Shown: positions 54,398 through 62,879 of the stretch, piece by piece
Layout: every line of letters starts with the position of its first letter
How positions within the stretch are numbered: the stretch's first letter is position 1
Assembly (NCBI RefSeq): GCF_019247635.1
Contig: NZ_JAFBAR010000075.1
Location: 57,125-121,124, forward strand
Direction of reading: 5' to 3'
Length of the DNA: 64,000 nucleotides
From: Mycobacterium sp.
GTDB lineage: Bacteria; Actinomycetota; Actinomycetes; Mycobacteriales; Mycobacteriaceae
Translations under genes and position numbers: made by a program
The notes under the pieces: model-generated
Databases searched by the model: none
Seen by the model: the letters and a program-made list of their open reading frames with translations, nothing else
What the model was told of the DNA's origin: nothing

Positions 54398-54967
54398 TCA
54401 ACGCTTTCCGCGAGGCGGTTGGATGCGATAGGACGACCCGAGGAAGCGTTCCACGATGGCGCGTTCGGCAGCGGCGTCCTTCAACGGCCAGCACCACAGG
54501 GCCAGGAAGACGCGGATGAGCCACTGCGTGGCAAGCGGGTCGGGGTTGTCCTCACCGAGCATCTCGGCGGCAAAGGCCGTAACCGCGGGCGAGGTGGTGA
54601 GCCATTCGCTGCCCGGCGCCAACTGGATCGACCGCATGAGCGCAATTAGCGGATCCGCATTCATGCGTTGCAGGGCCACGATGGTCGCGGTGACCACTCG
54701 GTCGGTGCCGCTGAGATCCTGGATCGCGTCACGCACCGTGTCGAGGATTCGCGTCGCTTGCAGAGAAACGACCGCATCTCGGATGGCTGCCTTGCCGCCG
54801 GCATGGCGGTAGATCGTCGCGGGCGAGCAATGGACCTTAGCGGCCAGGGCGTCGATCGTGAATGCCTCGTACCCCGCACGGTAGATGAGGTCGGCGGCCG
54901 CGGCATAGATCCGTTCGGCTGCTTCGCTGCGGCGATCACGCCCCAATAGCCAATCGTCTTGAGGCAT
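54398..54967 (-). CDS. TetR-family regulator divergent from cyp144 (Rv1776c-like)
   Basis: The protein has 189 residues from the ATG at 54967, with GGAGCGCAG upstream. The helix-turn-helix covers RIYAAAADLIYRAGYEAFTIDALAAKVHCSPATIYRHAGGKAAIRD (about 19-64). The ligand domain is small and Leu/Ala-rich. In M. tuberculosis, cyp144 (Rv1777) is divergent from the TetR gene Rv1776c (about 186 aa), and the same layout holds here, so this is probably the orthologue and the local cyp144 regulator. The 194-bp gap holds a candidate operator. Confidence 0.88.
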   Translation of the reverse strand: MPQDDWLLGRDRRSEAAERIYAAAADLIYRAGYEAFTIDALAAKVHCSPATIYRHAGGKAAIRDAVVSLQATRILDTVRDAIQDLSGTDRVVTATIVALQRMNADPLIALMRSIQLAPGSEWLTTSPAVTAFAAEMLGEDNPDPLATQWLIRVFLALWCWPLKDAAAERAIVERFLGSSYRIQPPRGKR

Positions 54968-55016
54968 CCGACTGCGCTCCTTCGGGCTGCAATCTGGCGA
55001 AATATTTCTCGCAAGA

Positions 55017-55041
55017 TGAGAACTTTGCGCGATCTTTCTCA
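55017..55041. promoter_or_regulatory. Inverted repeat TGAGAA-N13-TTCTCA between TetR and cyp144
   Basis: Perfect 6-bp arms lie 50 bp before the TetR start and 121 bp before cyp144. An AT-rich half-similar segment (AATATTTCTCGC, 55001-55012) sits next to it. Candidate TetR binding site by position; the wide spacer makes this tentative. Confidence 0.4.
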
Positions 55042-55161
55042 GATTAACGCGCTGGTCATGCCCCGCAAGCGATTTCGGGCACGTCGACGGTGCGGTCGGT
55101 GGCTTATCAACCTGGTTGCCGAGTATTGACGCTGCCCGAGACGGCACGCAGCCTGAAAGCC

Positions 55162-56400
55162 ATGACGGTCTTGGCTGATCCGATCCATTTCTTCGGTGCC
55201 GAGGCTTTGCAGGATCCGTATCCGCTCTACGAGCGCATGCGTGCGGAAACCCCGGTGCACCGCATTGGTGATTCGGCGTTCTACGCCGTGTGCGGCTGGG
55301 ACGCGGTGGTCGAAGCGGTGAACCGGGTCGATGACTTTTCCTCCAACCTCACCGCGACCATGGTCTATCACGAGGATGGAACCGTCACGCCATTCGAGTT
55401 GTTTGAGCCCGGAAGCCCCAGCAACGTGCTGGCCACCGCCGACGATCCGGTCCACGCGCTCCACCGCAAGATTCTGCTGCCGCATCTGTCGGCCAAGCGC
55501 GTCCGGATCATCGAGGAGTTCGCATCACACACCGCGGATCGGTTGTGGAATGAGAATCTGCGAGACGGTCAGATCGAGTGGATGAGCGCGATGGCGAATC
55601 GGCTGCCCATGATGGTGGTCGCCAAGCTGCTCGGCCTGCCCGATGCCGATGTCGACGACCTCATTCGGCTGGGCTTCGCAACCACCACGCTGCTGGACGG
55701 CGTGGTGACACAGGCGCAGCTCGAGGCGGCTGGAGTTGCGGCGTTCGAACTTTCGACTTACGTCATGGGACATTTTGAAAGGGCAAGCGCCTCGGCGGAA
55801 TCTGGCCTGATTTCGGACATGGCAGCACGCTATGCCCGCGGCGAGGTGGACCAGGTGGCGGCAATGGGCATAATGCTCACGCTGTTCAGCGCCGCCGGTG
55901 AATCCACGGCGTCGCTGTTGGGCAGCGCCGCGTGGATTCTCGCCGAGCGCCCCGATGTCCAGCAGCGGGTGCGAGACAGCCCCGAGACGCTCAACGCATT
56001 CATCGAAGAGGCGCTGCGCTACGAGCCGCCCTTCCGGGGCCACTACCGGCACGTCTGGCGTGATACGACGCTGGACGGGGTGCAGGTGCCCGCCGATTCC
56101 CACCTGCTGTTGATGTGGGGAGCGGCCAATCGTGATCCCGCGCAATTCGAGGCGCCGAACGAATTCCGTCTCGACCGCAGCGGCGCCAAAGGTCACGTCA
56201 CGTTCGGCAAGGGCGTGCACTTCTGCGTCGGCGCCGCGCTCGCGCGACTGGAGGCGCAGATCGTGTTGCACATGCTGCTGAACCGCACCACGTGGATCGA
56301 GGCGACCGACGTTGGCGAGTGGCTGCCCAGCATCCTGGTTCGCCGGCTGAGCCGACTGCAGTTGACCGCCGATGGTCGGCACCGCCCGCAGCGGTGCTGA
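55162..56400 (+). CDS. cyp144: Cytochrome P450 CYP144
   Basis: The protein has 412 residues from the ATG at 55162. It closely tracks my memory of M. tuberculosis CYP144A1 (Rv1777): FFGAEALQDPYPLYERMRAE, FYAVCGWDAVVEAV, DFSSNLTATM, GQIEWMSAMANRLPMMVVAK and RYEPPFRGHYRHV. I-helix AAGEST (about 244-249), ExxR in EEALRYEPP and the heme loop FGKGVHFCVGAAL with Cys about 355 are intact. The M. tuberculosis enzyme binds azoles and large hydrophobic ligands, and it has a longer N-terminal leader form; this gene lacks a clear leader. The natural substrate is unknown. The divergent TetR matches the tuberculosis arrangement. Confidence 0.93.
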   Translation: MTVLADPIHFFGAEALQDPYPLYERMRAETPVHRIGDSAFYAVCGWDAVVEAVNRVDDFSSNLTATMVYHEDGTVTPFELFEPGSPSNVLATADDPVHALHRKILLPHLSAKRVRIIEEFASHTADRLWNENLRDGQIEWMSAMANRLPMMVVAKLLGLPDADVDDLIRLGFATTTLLDGVVTQAQLEAAGVAAFELSTYVMGHFERASASAESGLISDMAARYARGEVDQVAAMGIMLTLFSAAGESTASLLGSAAWILAERPDVQQRVRDSPETLNAFIEEALRYEPPFRGHYRHVWRDTTLDGVQVPADSHLLLMWGAANRDPAQFEAPNEFRLDRSGAKGHVTFGKGVHFCVGAALARLEAQIVLHMLLNRTTWIEATDVGEWLPSILVRRLSRLQLTADGRHRPQRC

Positions 56401-56424
56401 GCTCGGCCCGGGTGCGCTCAGAGT

Positions 56425-57924
56425 TCACGTCACCGGCACCGCGATGTCGGTCGAATTGTCTCTGCCCCGAAGGACTTTAGAGTCGACGACGCGCCACTTT
56501 TGCGACTCCGATTCATCCGCCCGGCTCAGAGCGACACCCGATGCTGCGACACCGCCCGACAGCTTGGCGACTTCAGTGAGCCGCGCCGCCTCGTTGACCG
56601 GGTCGCCGATCACGGTGTATTCGTAGCGGCTGGGGTCGCCGATATTGCCTGCGACGGCGGCGCCGGCCGACACACCGATGCCAACCTTGATGTCCGAACG
56701 GTTGAACCGCAGGTGCAGCTCGCGCGCCGTCGCCAACGCGTGGTCCGCGCCATCCGGGTCTGGGATCGGGGCGCCGAAGATCGCCAGCACGGCGTCGCCC
56801 TCGAACTTGTTGATCATGCCGTGATTTCGCTCGACCACGCCGACAACCTCTGTGAAGAATTCGTTGAGCATGGTGACCAATTCACCCGGGTCGAGGGTGG
56901 TGGCCAGTCGGGTGGAGCCCACCAGGTCGATGAAGAGGACGGCTACCTCGCAATTCACCCCGCCCATCTCGATCCGCACGTCGTCGCGGGAGGCCAGTTG
57001 TTCGGCGAGGCGGGCCACGTCGCGACCGACGTGTCGGCCGAACAAATCGCGGAGTCGTTCGCGTTCCCGAAGTCCGCGGGCCATCACGTTGAAGCCGGAT
57101 TGCAGCAGGCCGAGTTCTGAGGCGTCAAAGACCGGCACCGACACGTCGAAGACGCCGCGTTGGACTTGTCGCATGCCGCGCCTGACCTCATCGATGGGAT
57201 CCGCGGTGGTGGCTGCGGTGAATGCTGCGACCGCCAGCCCGCTGGCGAGGGCGCAGGCACCGAGCCCCAGCACCACTACGGCCAGGCGGTGGCCCGGATA
57301 GTCAACTACGAGCGCGCTCGCGGCGACCAACATCAGCCCCAGCAGCGGAACCGCGGTTCCCACCATCCACGCGCTGACCCCACGCATCCGTAACCCCGGC
57401 CGGCGTGGTCGGGTAGGCGGGTCCTTAGTCAGTAACTCCGCCACCGCGGGCCGCAGCGCGCGGGTGCACAACCAGTACGACACCGCCGTCGTCACCGTTG
57501 CGCCCAACACGGTGTTGACGCCCAATGTCGTTGCCAGCCAGGGGCTACGGACATTGATGAGCACGAGCAGGAATGTCGCAGCCATCCACACGGTGCCGTG
57601 AATGAATGCCATCCGATTGGGCGCTGTCAGCAGGGTGTGCCGGCCGGAGTCTTCGTCCGCCCCGGCGGGGAATGTCAACCAGAAGTAACCCCAGATGACA
57701 CCGGCGGGCACCGCGATTGCCGAATAGATCATGGCGGCAACGATGTTCAGCACCAATACGTGATGCTCGCTCAAAGCGGCGCCGGTCGGCAGTGCCCAAA
57801 ACGTCATCACGGCGATCACCACCGACCCGAGGACTGTCGGTACAACCGCGCCCGACACCATTAGTGCTCTGCTATTTCGCTTCAATGGATACTGCCGTCG
57901 GCCACGTTGGCGGAACATCGTCAT
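56425..57924 (-). CDS. Membrane adenylyl cyclase (class III) with HAMP domain
   Basis: The protein has 499 residues from the ATG at 57924. About six membrane helices fill residues 20-235 (for example ALMVSGAVVPTVLGSVVIAV, AVVVLGLGACALASGLAVAA). HAMP follows (about 236-285: DPIDEVRRGMRQVQRGVFDV). The catalytic domain (about 318-495) has all determinants: metal Asp333 in FIDLVGSTRL and Asp377 in FEGDAVLAIFG, ATP-specifying Lys373 and Asp441, and transition-state Asn444 and Arg448 in DPVNEAARL. So it should make cAMP. The plan resembles the Rv1318c-Rv1320c and Rv3645 group of M. tuberculosis. Sensor input is via the membrane part. It is convergent with cyp144 (24 bp apart). Confidence 0.93.
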   Translation of the reverse strand: MTMFRQRGRRQYPLKRNSRALMVSGAVVPTVLGSVVIAVMTFWALPTGAALSEHHVLVLNIVAAMIYSAIAVPAGVIWGYFWLTFPAGADEDSGRHTLLTAPNRMAFIHGTVWMAATFLLVLINVRSPWLATTLGVNTVLGATVTTAVSYWLCTRALRPAVAELLTKDPPTRPRRPGLRMRGVSAWMVGTAVPLLGLMLVAASALVVDYPGHRLAVVVLGLGACALASGLAVAAFTAATTADPIDEVRRGMRQVQRGVFDVSVPVFDASELGLLQSGFNVMARGLRERERLRDLFGRHVGRDVARLAEQLASRDDVRIEMGGVNCEVAVLFIDLVGSTRLATTLDPGELVTMLNEFFTEVVGVVERNHGMINKFEGDAVLAIFGAPIPDPDGADHALATARELHLRFNRSDIKVGIGVSAGAAVAGNIGDPSRYEYTVIGDPVNEAARLTEVAKLSGGVAASGVALSRADESESQKWRVVDSKVLRGRDNSTDIAVPVT

Positions 57925-58169
57925 GGCAACGTGCTCGAGTACGCGGTCGCCGCGGCCAACGGGCTGCTCTCGGCCGCAATCGGGCGCGCAGTTGAGGCAA
58001 GGGTCATGAACAACTTTCGTGTCGGCTTGAAAACCGTAACATCGGCTAACACACCGGGGCCGAAGCCAGACGGAACATATCCAGTCGCTTCCAGACTGGT
58101 GCCGCGATCGACGCTGGCGGTATTGGCGGTATTGTCTACGGATCTGTCTCCGGCCGCCGTGGAAAGCTA

Positions 58170-58628
58170 ATGGATATCTCGTCAGCCGTTCCCTGTCCCG
58201 AGCTCGAAGCCCTCTCCCGTAGGTACGCGGCCGCAGTCGATCATCGAGACCGCGCGGCGCTCCTTGCGGTCTTTGCACCTGATGCCACCATGCTCGTGGA
58301 GCGACCGGGACGCGAACCGGCCATGATGACGGGTCACCGCGAACTCGAGCGAATCATCGCCATTGTCGGCCGGTGGCCCCGCACGGTTCATCTGCTGGGC
58401 CAGGGCCTCTATGTGATTAAGGGCGACACCGCCACCGGTGAAGTCTATTGCACCGCAAACCATTTCGGTAGTAGCGAGACGGGCCCCGGCCACAACCACG
58501 TCATGCACATCCGCTACCTCGACCACTACTCACGAAACACCGCCGGCCGGTGGCTGATCGAGCACCGTATCCTCGTTGTCGACGCTACAGAAGACCGTAC
58601 GGTCTCGATTGTGCGAACCACGGAGTAA
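58170..58628 (+). CDS. SnoaL/NTF2-like nuclear transport factor 2-fold protein
   Basis: The protein has 152 residues. Pattern: CPELEALSRRYAAAVDHRDRAALLAVFAPDATM (about 9-41), GHRELERIIAIVGRWPRTVHLLG (about 53-75) and a C-terminal strand block with MHIRYLDHYSRNTAGRWLIEHRILVVDATE. Tyr, His and Asp residues in the cone pocket are compatible with an isomerase, dehydratase or hydroxysteroid-type activity, but none is proven. It is followed after 4 bp by an LLM oxidoreductase, so the two are co-transcribed. It is a different subgroup from the NTF2-like protein at 14510-14911. Confidence 0.82.
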   Translation: MDISSAVPCPELEALSRRYAAAVDHRDRAALLAVFAPDATMLVERPGREPAMMTGHRELERIIAIVGRWPRTVHLLGQGLYVIKGDTATGEVYCTANHFGSSETGPGHNHVMHIRYLDHYSRNTAGRWLIEHRILVVDATEDRTVSIVRTTE

Positions 58629-58632
58629 CTTG

Positions 58633-59556
58633 ATGCAGCTATCAATGGGAATCCCCTCGTTTTCGGCTGAGGCCCCGGTGAGCTGGGACCATCTCACCGA
58701 CTGGACGCAACTGCTGGAACACTCCGGATTCGACCGCGTCTTGGTGTCCGAGCACATCGCGTTCGGCTTGAACATGGAGGCTTACGCAAATCCCAAGACA
58801 GGAGGCACCGAAGGCGGTCGCCAGCCCACCGGCCCCGATGGGCACTGGTTGGAGCCGCTCACGGTCCTGACGTATCTCGCGGCGCGGACCGAACGGATCC
58901 GGTTGGGCACCAACATCCTGCTGGCCCCGTTGCGTCCGGCCGCGGTCCTCGCGAAAACCGTTGCCACCATGGATGTCTTGTCGGGCGGTCGTATCGATCT
59001 CGGCGTGGGCGTCGGCTGGCAGCGTGAGGAGTACGACGCCGCCGGAGTCGACTTCGACCGCCGCGGTGCCATTCTGGACCAGACGCTCGAGGTGTGTCAG
59101 CGGCTCTGGCAGGAGAACGAGGTGAGCTACACAGGGACCGGACTGAGTTTCGACCGGATCCACCAAATGCCGAAACCCGTTCAGGCCGGCGGAGTGCCGA
59201 TCTGGGTGAGCGGCACGGTCAACCGCGCGGTTGCTCGTCGGCTCGCGCGTTTCGGAAAATACTGGATCCCTTGGGGTTCCGATGCCCGGGATATCGCCGC
59301 GGGCATTGAGCGGATGCGTGCTGCCGTCGAGCATGCCGGCGGCGACCCGGATGGATTCGGCATCACCGGCGCGCTGCGGGTCAAAGCTGGCTCGGACGGC
59401 CGGCCCGACCTGGCCGCCGTCGCGACCGCAGCGGTGTCGCAGGCCCAGGCCGGGGTGACCGATCTGCGAGTGACGCAGTGGCCGCTTCCTGCCGAGAACC
59501 GAGAACGCGTCGTCTCCGCAGTTGTCGACGCGGTGCGCGACGCCGTCGGGGGTTGA
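58633..59556 (+). CDS. LLM-class F420-dependent oxidoreductase (TIGR03619-like)
   Basis: The protein has 307 residues. I start at the ATG at 58633; an in-frame GTG-type extension to 58576 would overlap the previous gene by about 50 bp. The typical pattern is present: MQLSMGIPSFSAEAPVSWDH, SGFDRVLVSEHIAFGLN (about 31-47), RIRLGTNILLAPLRPAAVLAKTVATMDVLSGGRIDLGVGVGWQREE (about 91-136). The GVGVGW loop and the LLAPLRPA element are the usual F420 or FMN cradle. Paired with the NTF2-like gene 4 bp upstream. It likely transfers hydride to or from a hydrophobic substrate. Convergent with the P450 gene (5 bp apart). Confidence 0.88.
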   Translation: MQLSMGIPSFSAEAPVSWDHLTDWTQLLEHSGFDRVLVSEHIAFGLNMEAYANPKTGGTEGGRQPTGPDGHWLEPLTVLTYLAARTERIRLGTNILLAPLRPAAVLAKTVATMDVLSGGRIDLGVGVGWQREEYDAAGVDFDRRGAILDQTLEVCQRLWQENEVSYTGTGLSFDRIHQMPKPVQAGGVPIWVSGTVNRAVARRLARFGKYWIPWGSDARDIAAGIERMRAAVEHAGGDPDGFGITGALRVKAGSDGRPDLAAVATAAVSQAQAGVTDLRVTQWPLPAENRERVVSAVVDAVRDAVGG

Positions 59557-59561
59557 TGCGG

Positions 59562-60794
59562 TCAGCTGGGCCGCAACGTAATCGGGAGCGATTCGTACAC
59601 CGTCATGTTGGATGCCATGTTCGGGTGCTGGATGCGCGGTTCACCGGTTTCGATGTCGCGGGTGTTGAGCAGCAACTCGTCCAGCGCGGCCCGGATCTCC
59701 GCTCGTGCCAGCATCGCGCCCAAACAGTGGTGGGCTCCTCCACCGCCGAAGGCTACGTGCGGGTTGGACTCACGGCCGATGTCGAAGTCGAACGGACCGT
59801 CGAACACATCCTCGTCACGGTTGGCGGAACGGAGCATGGTCACCACTCGTGCGCCCTTAGGGATTCGGGTGTCGCCGAGTTCGACCTCGCGGGTGGCACC
59901 GCGAACCCAGAACATGATCGGGGTCGAGTAGCGCAGAACTTCTTCGACGGCGTGCACACGCAGATCGGGCTGGCTGCGATAGCGCGCAATCTGGTCGGGG
60001 TTGGCGACGAATGCACGGATGCCGTCGCATAGTGCGTTGCGGGTAGTGTCGCTTCCGGCGAGGCCCAGGATGAAGAAGAAGATCTCGAGCTCGTTGTTGG
60101 GCAGCAGAAATCTCTCGCCGGATTCGTCTTCGATCTCGGTGGTGCACAACGCACTCCAGATATCGTCCACCGGATTCGCGCGCTTCTGCGCGGTCAGCTC
60201 GCTGGCGTATTGGAACAAGGTAAGGAAGGGAAGCATGTCGTTGCGCTGCGGCATCGAGATCCCGGCGCCGGCGAGCCTGAGAACGTCGGCGATCAACGCG
60301 AAGACGCGGGGGCGGTCGTCCTCGGGAATGCCGACGATGTCGCCAATCACCGAGATCGGCAGGCCCGCAGCGAGATCCACGAACTCGCCACCGCCATTGC
60401 CGAGTAACGCGGCCGCCATTTGATGAGCACGGTCGCGGATGCCCTCCTCCAGTTTGGCCACCGCTCGCCGGTTAAAGGCGCCGGCGATGATTTTTCGTCG
60501 CTTGGTGTGGTCGGGAGGATCGAGGTTGACGATCGCGGGGTAAGCGGCGAACAGGTCCGTCCGTTGAATCAAGGGACCATCCGTGGCCGTGAAGGTTTCG
60601 TGATCGCGGTGCACCTGGCTGACCTCGTCGTGTTTGGTGCAGACCCAGAATTCACGGCCCAGCTGGTCGGTGACGGCGGGGGTTGGTTTCTGGTGGTAGA
60701 CGGGGGTGGTGCGACGGAGTTGCGCGAACAACTCGTCGGAGAAGCCGGCCGCCCACACCGAGGGATTCGTGAGGTCAATAACTGATTGAGTCAT
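59562..60794 (-). CDS. Cytochrome P450
   Basis: The protein has 410 residues; a very strong ribosome binding site (TAGGAGGAGAAC) precedes the ATG. Landmarks: LDPPDHTKRRKIIAGAFNRR (about 91-110), I-helix LGLAGSDTTRNAL (about 243-255), ExxR in EEVLRYSTP and the heme loop VAFGGGGAHHCLGAMLA with Cys about 357. The Gly-rich FGGGGAHHCLG loop is like the steroid-side-chain P450s CYP125/CYP142/CYP124 of mycobacteria, so a cholesterol-like or methyl-branched substrate is possible (inference). Upstream lie a flavoprotein stub and a kinase-like gene, so it may be the end of one operon with them. Confidence 0.93.
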   Translation of the reverse strand: MTQSVIDLTNPSVWAAGFSDELFAQLRRTTPVYHQKPTPAVTDQLGREFWVCTKHDEVSQVHRDHETFTATDGPLIQRTDLFAAYPAIVNLDPPDHTKRRKIIAGAFNRRAVAKLEEGIRDRAHQMAAALLGNGGGEFVDLAAGLPISVIGDIVGIPEDDRPRVFALIADVLRLAGAGISMPQRNDMLPFLTLFQYASELTAQKRANPVDDIWSALCTTEIEDESGERFLLPNNELEIFFFILGLAGSDTTRNALCDGIRAFVANPDQIARYRSQPDLRVHAVEEVLRYSTPIMFWVRGATREVELGDTRIPKGARVVTMLRSANRDEDVFDGPFDFDIGRESNPHVAFGGGGAHHCLGAMLARAEIRAALDELLLNTRDIETGEPRIQHPNMASNMTVYESLPITLRPS

Positions 60795-60803
60795 GTTCTC
60801 CTC

Positions 60804-60917
60804 CTATCGAAACGGCGGCCATGCAGCGTCTGCCGCGAATGAGACCGCAGCGGCGATACCGGCGAAACCGGCGCCGATTATCGTGACCGACGGGCCGCGG
60901 TCCGCCCCGTCACGCAC
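60804..60917 (-). pseudogene. 37-residue N-terminal stub of an FAD monooxygenase
   Basis: A GTG overlapping the stop of the kinase-like gene begins MRDGADRGPSVTIIGAGFAG and ends at a TAG at 60804 after 37 residues. PSVTIIGAGFAGIAAAVSF is the classic first strand and glycine loop of FAD-dependent monooxygenases, normally followed by about 450 more residues, none of which are here. The stop abuts the P450 ribosome binding site. It looks like the remnant of a monooxygenase gene deleted down to its first 20 residues. Confidence 0.7.
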
Positions 60918-61968
60918 GGATCGTCTCGATGGTCCAGGCTGGCAAAACCGGTGCGCGAGTGAGGAAGTGATCGGGCTGACCGATGGCCCGCAGCAGCACC
61001 TGGATGCGCAGCGTGCAGCAGCCGATTCGGACCGCCGCGAATTGCTCGTACCAGGCCAGGTCGCTGAGGCGTCGTCCGAGCATGTCCTGGTAGCGGCCGA
61101 TGATCCGGTCCCGCGTGTCGAATCCGGGCAACTCGGGGTCGGCCGCGATGCCGAACACTGCGCACATCTGCCGCCGAGTGGCCAGCCACCACCCGAAATC
61201 GGCCTCCGCGGGACACAGGCAGGCCTGTTCCCAGTCCAGCACACCGACGATGTCGCCCGAATCGTTGAAGACCGCGTTGGATATCCGCGCATCGCCCCAG
61301 CAGACGCTGGGCTCAGGAGGTTCCGCGGGCAGGTTGCGGCCCAGCCAGTCGAAGGCGTCTCGGATCAGGTCTGGGACTTGGTTGTCTGTGCCCCAGTTGA
61401 CGTACTCCCACCACCAGGTGACCTCGGCCTCGTTGCCGACCCCGGTCGGCCGTCGCAGCCACGGCGCGTCGCTCGGTGGAACATGGTGCAGCGCAGCCAG
61501 AGTCGCCAGAAACGAGTCCTGCGTACGGCGCTGAATCTCGGCGGAGGCGTCGTGCAACCATCCTTTTCTGGCGTAGGCCATGTCGCCGGGAATGTGCCCC
61601 GGAATCCGTGGCATCACAAGAAACTTCGAGCCGATCCAGGTGGGGTCGGGTTCGTAGATCTGCGGGCTCGGGGTTGCCACGCCGTAGCCGCGCACCAGCT
61701 CCTGGGTACGGGCCTGCCCCTCGAGGTCGTAGTCGGCGAAGATCCCGCCGCCCGCCGGCGGGATCCGTACCGCATACTCACGAAGGCCTTCGGCGTCGGT
61801 GACGGACGCGAGCAGACTCTCGCTCGAGAAGCCACCCGACGTGTTGGCCACGGCCAAGTTTGTCAGCGCGACCGACGGGCCGAATTTGTCGGCGAACCAC
61901 CGGTCCAATTGTTGTCGGGTCACCACCAGGTCGCGCTGGGCAAGGGTCAGGCCGGCCATAGCCAACAT
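60910..61968 (-). CDS. Aminoglycoside phosphotransferase-family (APH-like) kinase
   Basis: The protein has up to 352 residues; the ATG at 61968 is listed, and the in-frame ATG at 61959 is equally likely. The eukaryotic-kinase-like fold is seen in the nucleotide-lobe segment SGGFSSESLLASV (about 44-56) and the active site VCWGDARISNAVFND (Asp about 246, with Trp where the usual His sits, as in many mycobacterial members). VGVLDWEQA (Asp about 265) replaces the DFG-type DxD. Actinobacterial APH-like proteins often act on metabolites rather than antibiotics. It is followed by an overlap with the flavoprotein stub and then the P450. Upstream lies an operator-like repeat. Confidence 0.85.
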   Translation of the reverse strand: MLAMAGLTLAQRDLVVTRQQLDRWFADKFGPSVALTNLAVANTSGGFSSESLLASVTDAEGLREYAVRIPPAGGGIFADYDLEGQARTQELVRGYGVATPSPQIYEPDPTWIGSKFLVMPRIPGHIPGDMAYARKGWLHDASAEIQRRTQDSFLATLAALHHVPPSDAPWLRRPTGVGNEAEVTWWWEYVNWGTDNQVPDLIRDAFDWLGRNLPAEPPEPSVCWGDARISNAVFNDSGDIVGVLDWEQACLCPAEADFGWWLATRRQMCAVFGIAADPELPGFDTRDRIIGRYQDMLGRRLSDLAWYEQFAAVRIGCCTLRIQVLLRAIGQPDHFLTRAPVLPAWTIETIRA

Positions 61969-61993
61969 TTACATACCAAGGACTCGATGTAAA
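61968..61993. promoter_or_regulatory. Inverted repeat TTTACAT-N12-ATGTAAA before the kinase-like gene
   Basis: Perfect 7-bp arms start at the kinase-like gene's start codon. The same heptamer recurs as ATGTAAA at 62024-62030 and as TTTACAT at 62645-62651, just before the TetR gene at 62636. The shared motif at both ends suggests that this TetR protein controls itself and the kinase-stub-P450 operon. The binding is inferred. Confidence 0.6.
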
Positions 61994-62069
61994 GTACGTC
62001 ACGAGTTACGCTACGCCCCGAGTATGTAAAGTGCGGCATCACGAGGAGTGCGCTTTGCAAGGGGCCGGC

Positions 62070-62636
62070 TTAGGCGCTGACCGCGGGCCGGGCCGCCCGG
62101 CCGCGCACCGGTTCGAGCCCGGCCGCGTAGCGCAGCTCGGCCAAAAACCGGTCCCGGTTGTCGTCCCCGATCAGGTAATGACACACCGCGACGCGTACCA
62201 CCGTCGCTGCTGCGATGTCAGCATGATCGCCGGGAATGATGCGCGCGATCCGATCGTGCAACAGCGGCATGACCCGACGCATCTGACCCAGCACGTGCTC
62301 GGGCTCGACGTCGGACAGCGAACCCAGCGAGTAGGCGTGCTGGAAGTCGACGATGAACTGCAGCGCGGCGTCGAGCCGTTCGTGACCGCGCAGGCCGGCG
62401 ACCGCGGCGGCGATACCGGCATCGAAGTTGTCCTGCTCGTAGAGTCCGAACGCTTCGAGCAATGCCTCTTTGGACGGAAAATAGCGGTACAGCGTCGGCC
62501 GTGATAAACCGGCCTCCGCGGCGACTTCCGAGAGCATCAGTTTCTTGCGCCCACTGCGGGCCAACACGACAAACGTTGCGGCAAGGATGCGTCGACGAGT
62601 CGATCGCTCAGCGTTGGGGGGCACCCGGGTTGACAT
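62070..62636 (-). CDS. TetR-family transcriptional regulator
   Basis: The protein has 188 residues. The helix-turn-helix is RRRILAATFVVLARSGRKKLMLSEVAAEAGLSRPTLYRYFPSKEALLEAF (about 14-63), with the canonical SRPTLYRYFPSK. The C-terminal domain has no recognised family. It lies between a kinase-like gene downstream and, in the opposite direction, a divergent partial gene at 62880. Copies of the TTTACAT heptamer occur 9 bp upstream of its own start and before the kinase-like gene, so autorepression and control of the neighbour are probable. Confidence 0.92.
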   Translation of the reverse strand: MSTRVPPNAERSTRRRILAATFVVLARSGRKKLMLSEVAAEAGLSRPTLYRYFPSKEALLEAFGLYEQDNFDAGIAAAVAGLRGHERLDAALQFIVDFQHAYSLGSLSDVEPEHVLGQMRRVMPLLHDRIARIIPGDHADIAAATVVRVAVCHYLIGDDNRDRFLAELRYAAGLEPVRGRAARPAVSA

Positions 62637-62666
62637 TCCTAACCTTTACATAGATGAGCACAAATG

Positions 62667-62729
62667 TCACACTGACCCATGCCTGGTGCCCGGAATCTCG
62701 GTGAATCGACGTGACGCATGGGTGTGTGA
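62667..62729. promoter_or_regulatory. Dyad TCACAC-TG-ACCCATGC / GCATGGGTGTGTGA
   Basis: The arms match over 14 bp apart from a 2-bp insertion in the left one, around a 33-bp centre. It lies between the TetR gene and the divergent partial gene. It could be an operator pair or a leader hairpin of the transcript that reads toward 64000. Confidence 0.45.
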
Positions 62730-62879
62730 ATGTTACTCCTGCCGTGCGCCGACGCCGTCCGTTCACGCGGCGCGGACGGGTCACCGCCCACGGAGGTAGC
62801 AGCTGTGCTGGATTCGGCGCGACCGTGCCGTTCATGTGGCAGCCGGTCAACTCGAGGGCAACAAGTGGAGGGTGAAACG

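Noticed and set aside
54968..55161. Earlier start for cyp144 at 55090
   Set aside because: The extra 24 residues (MRSVAYQPGC...) resemble no P450 leader I know, and the ATG at 55162 begins the conserved FFGAEALQDPYPLYERM region. A leader form as in M. tuberculosis cannot be fully excluded.
57925..58278. N-terminal extension of the adenylyl cyclase
   Set aside because: The extension is Arg/Gln-rich and lies beyond the first hydrophobic helix; MTMFRQRGRR at 57924 is a natural start.
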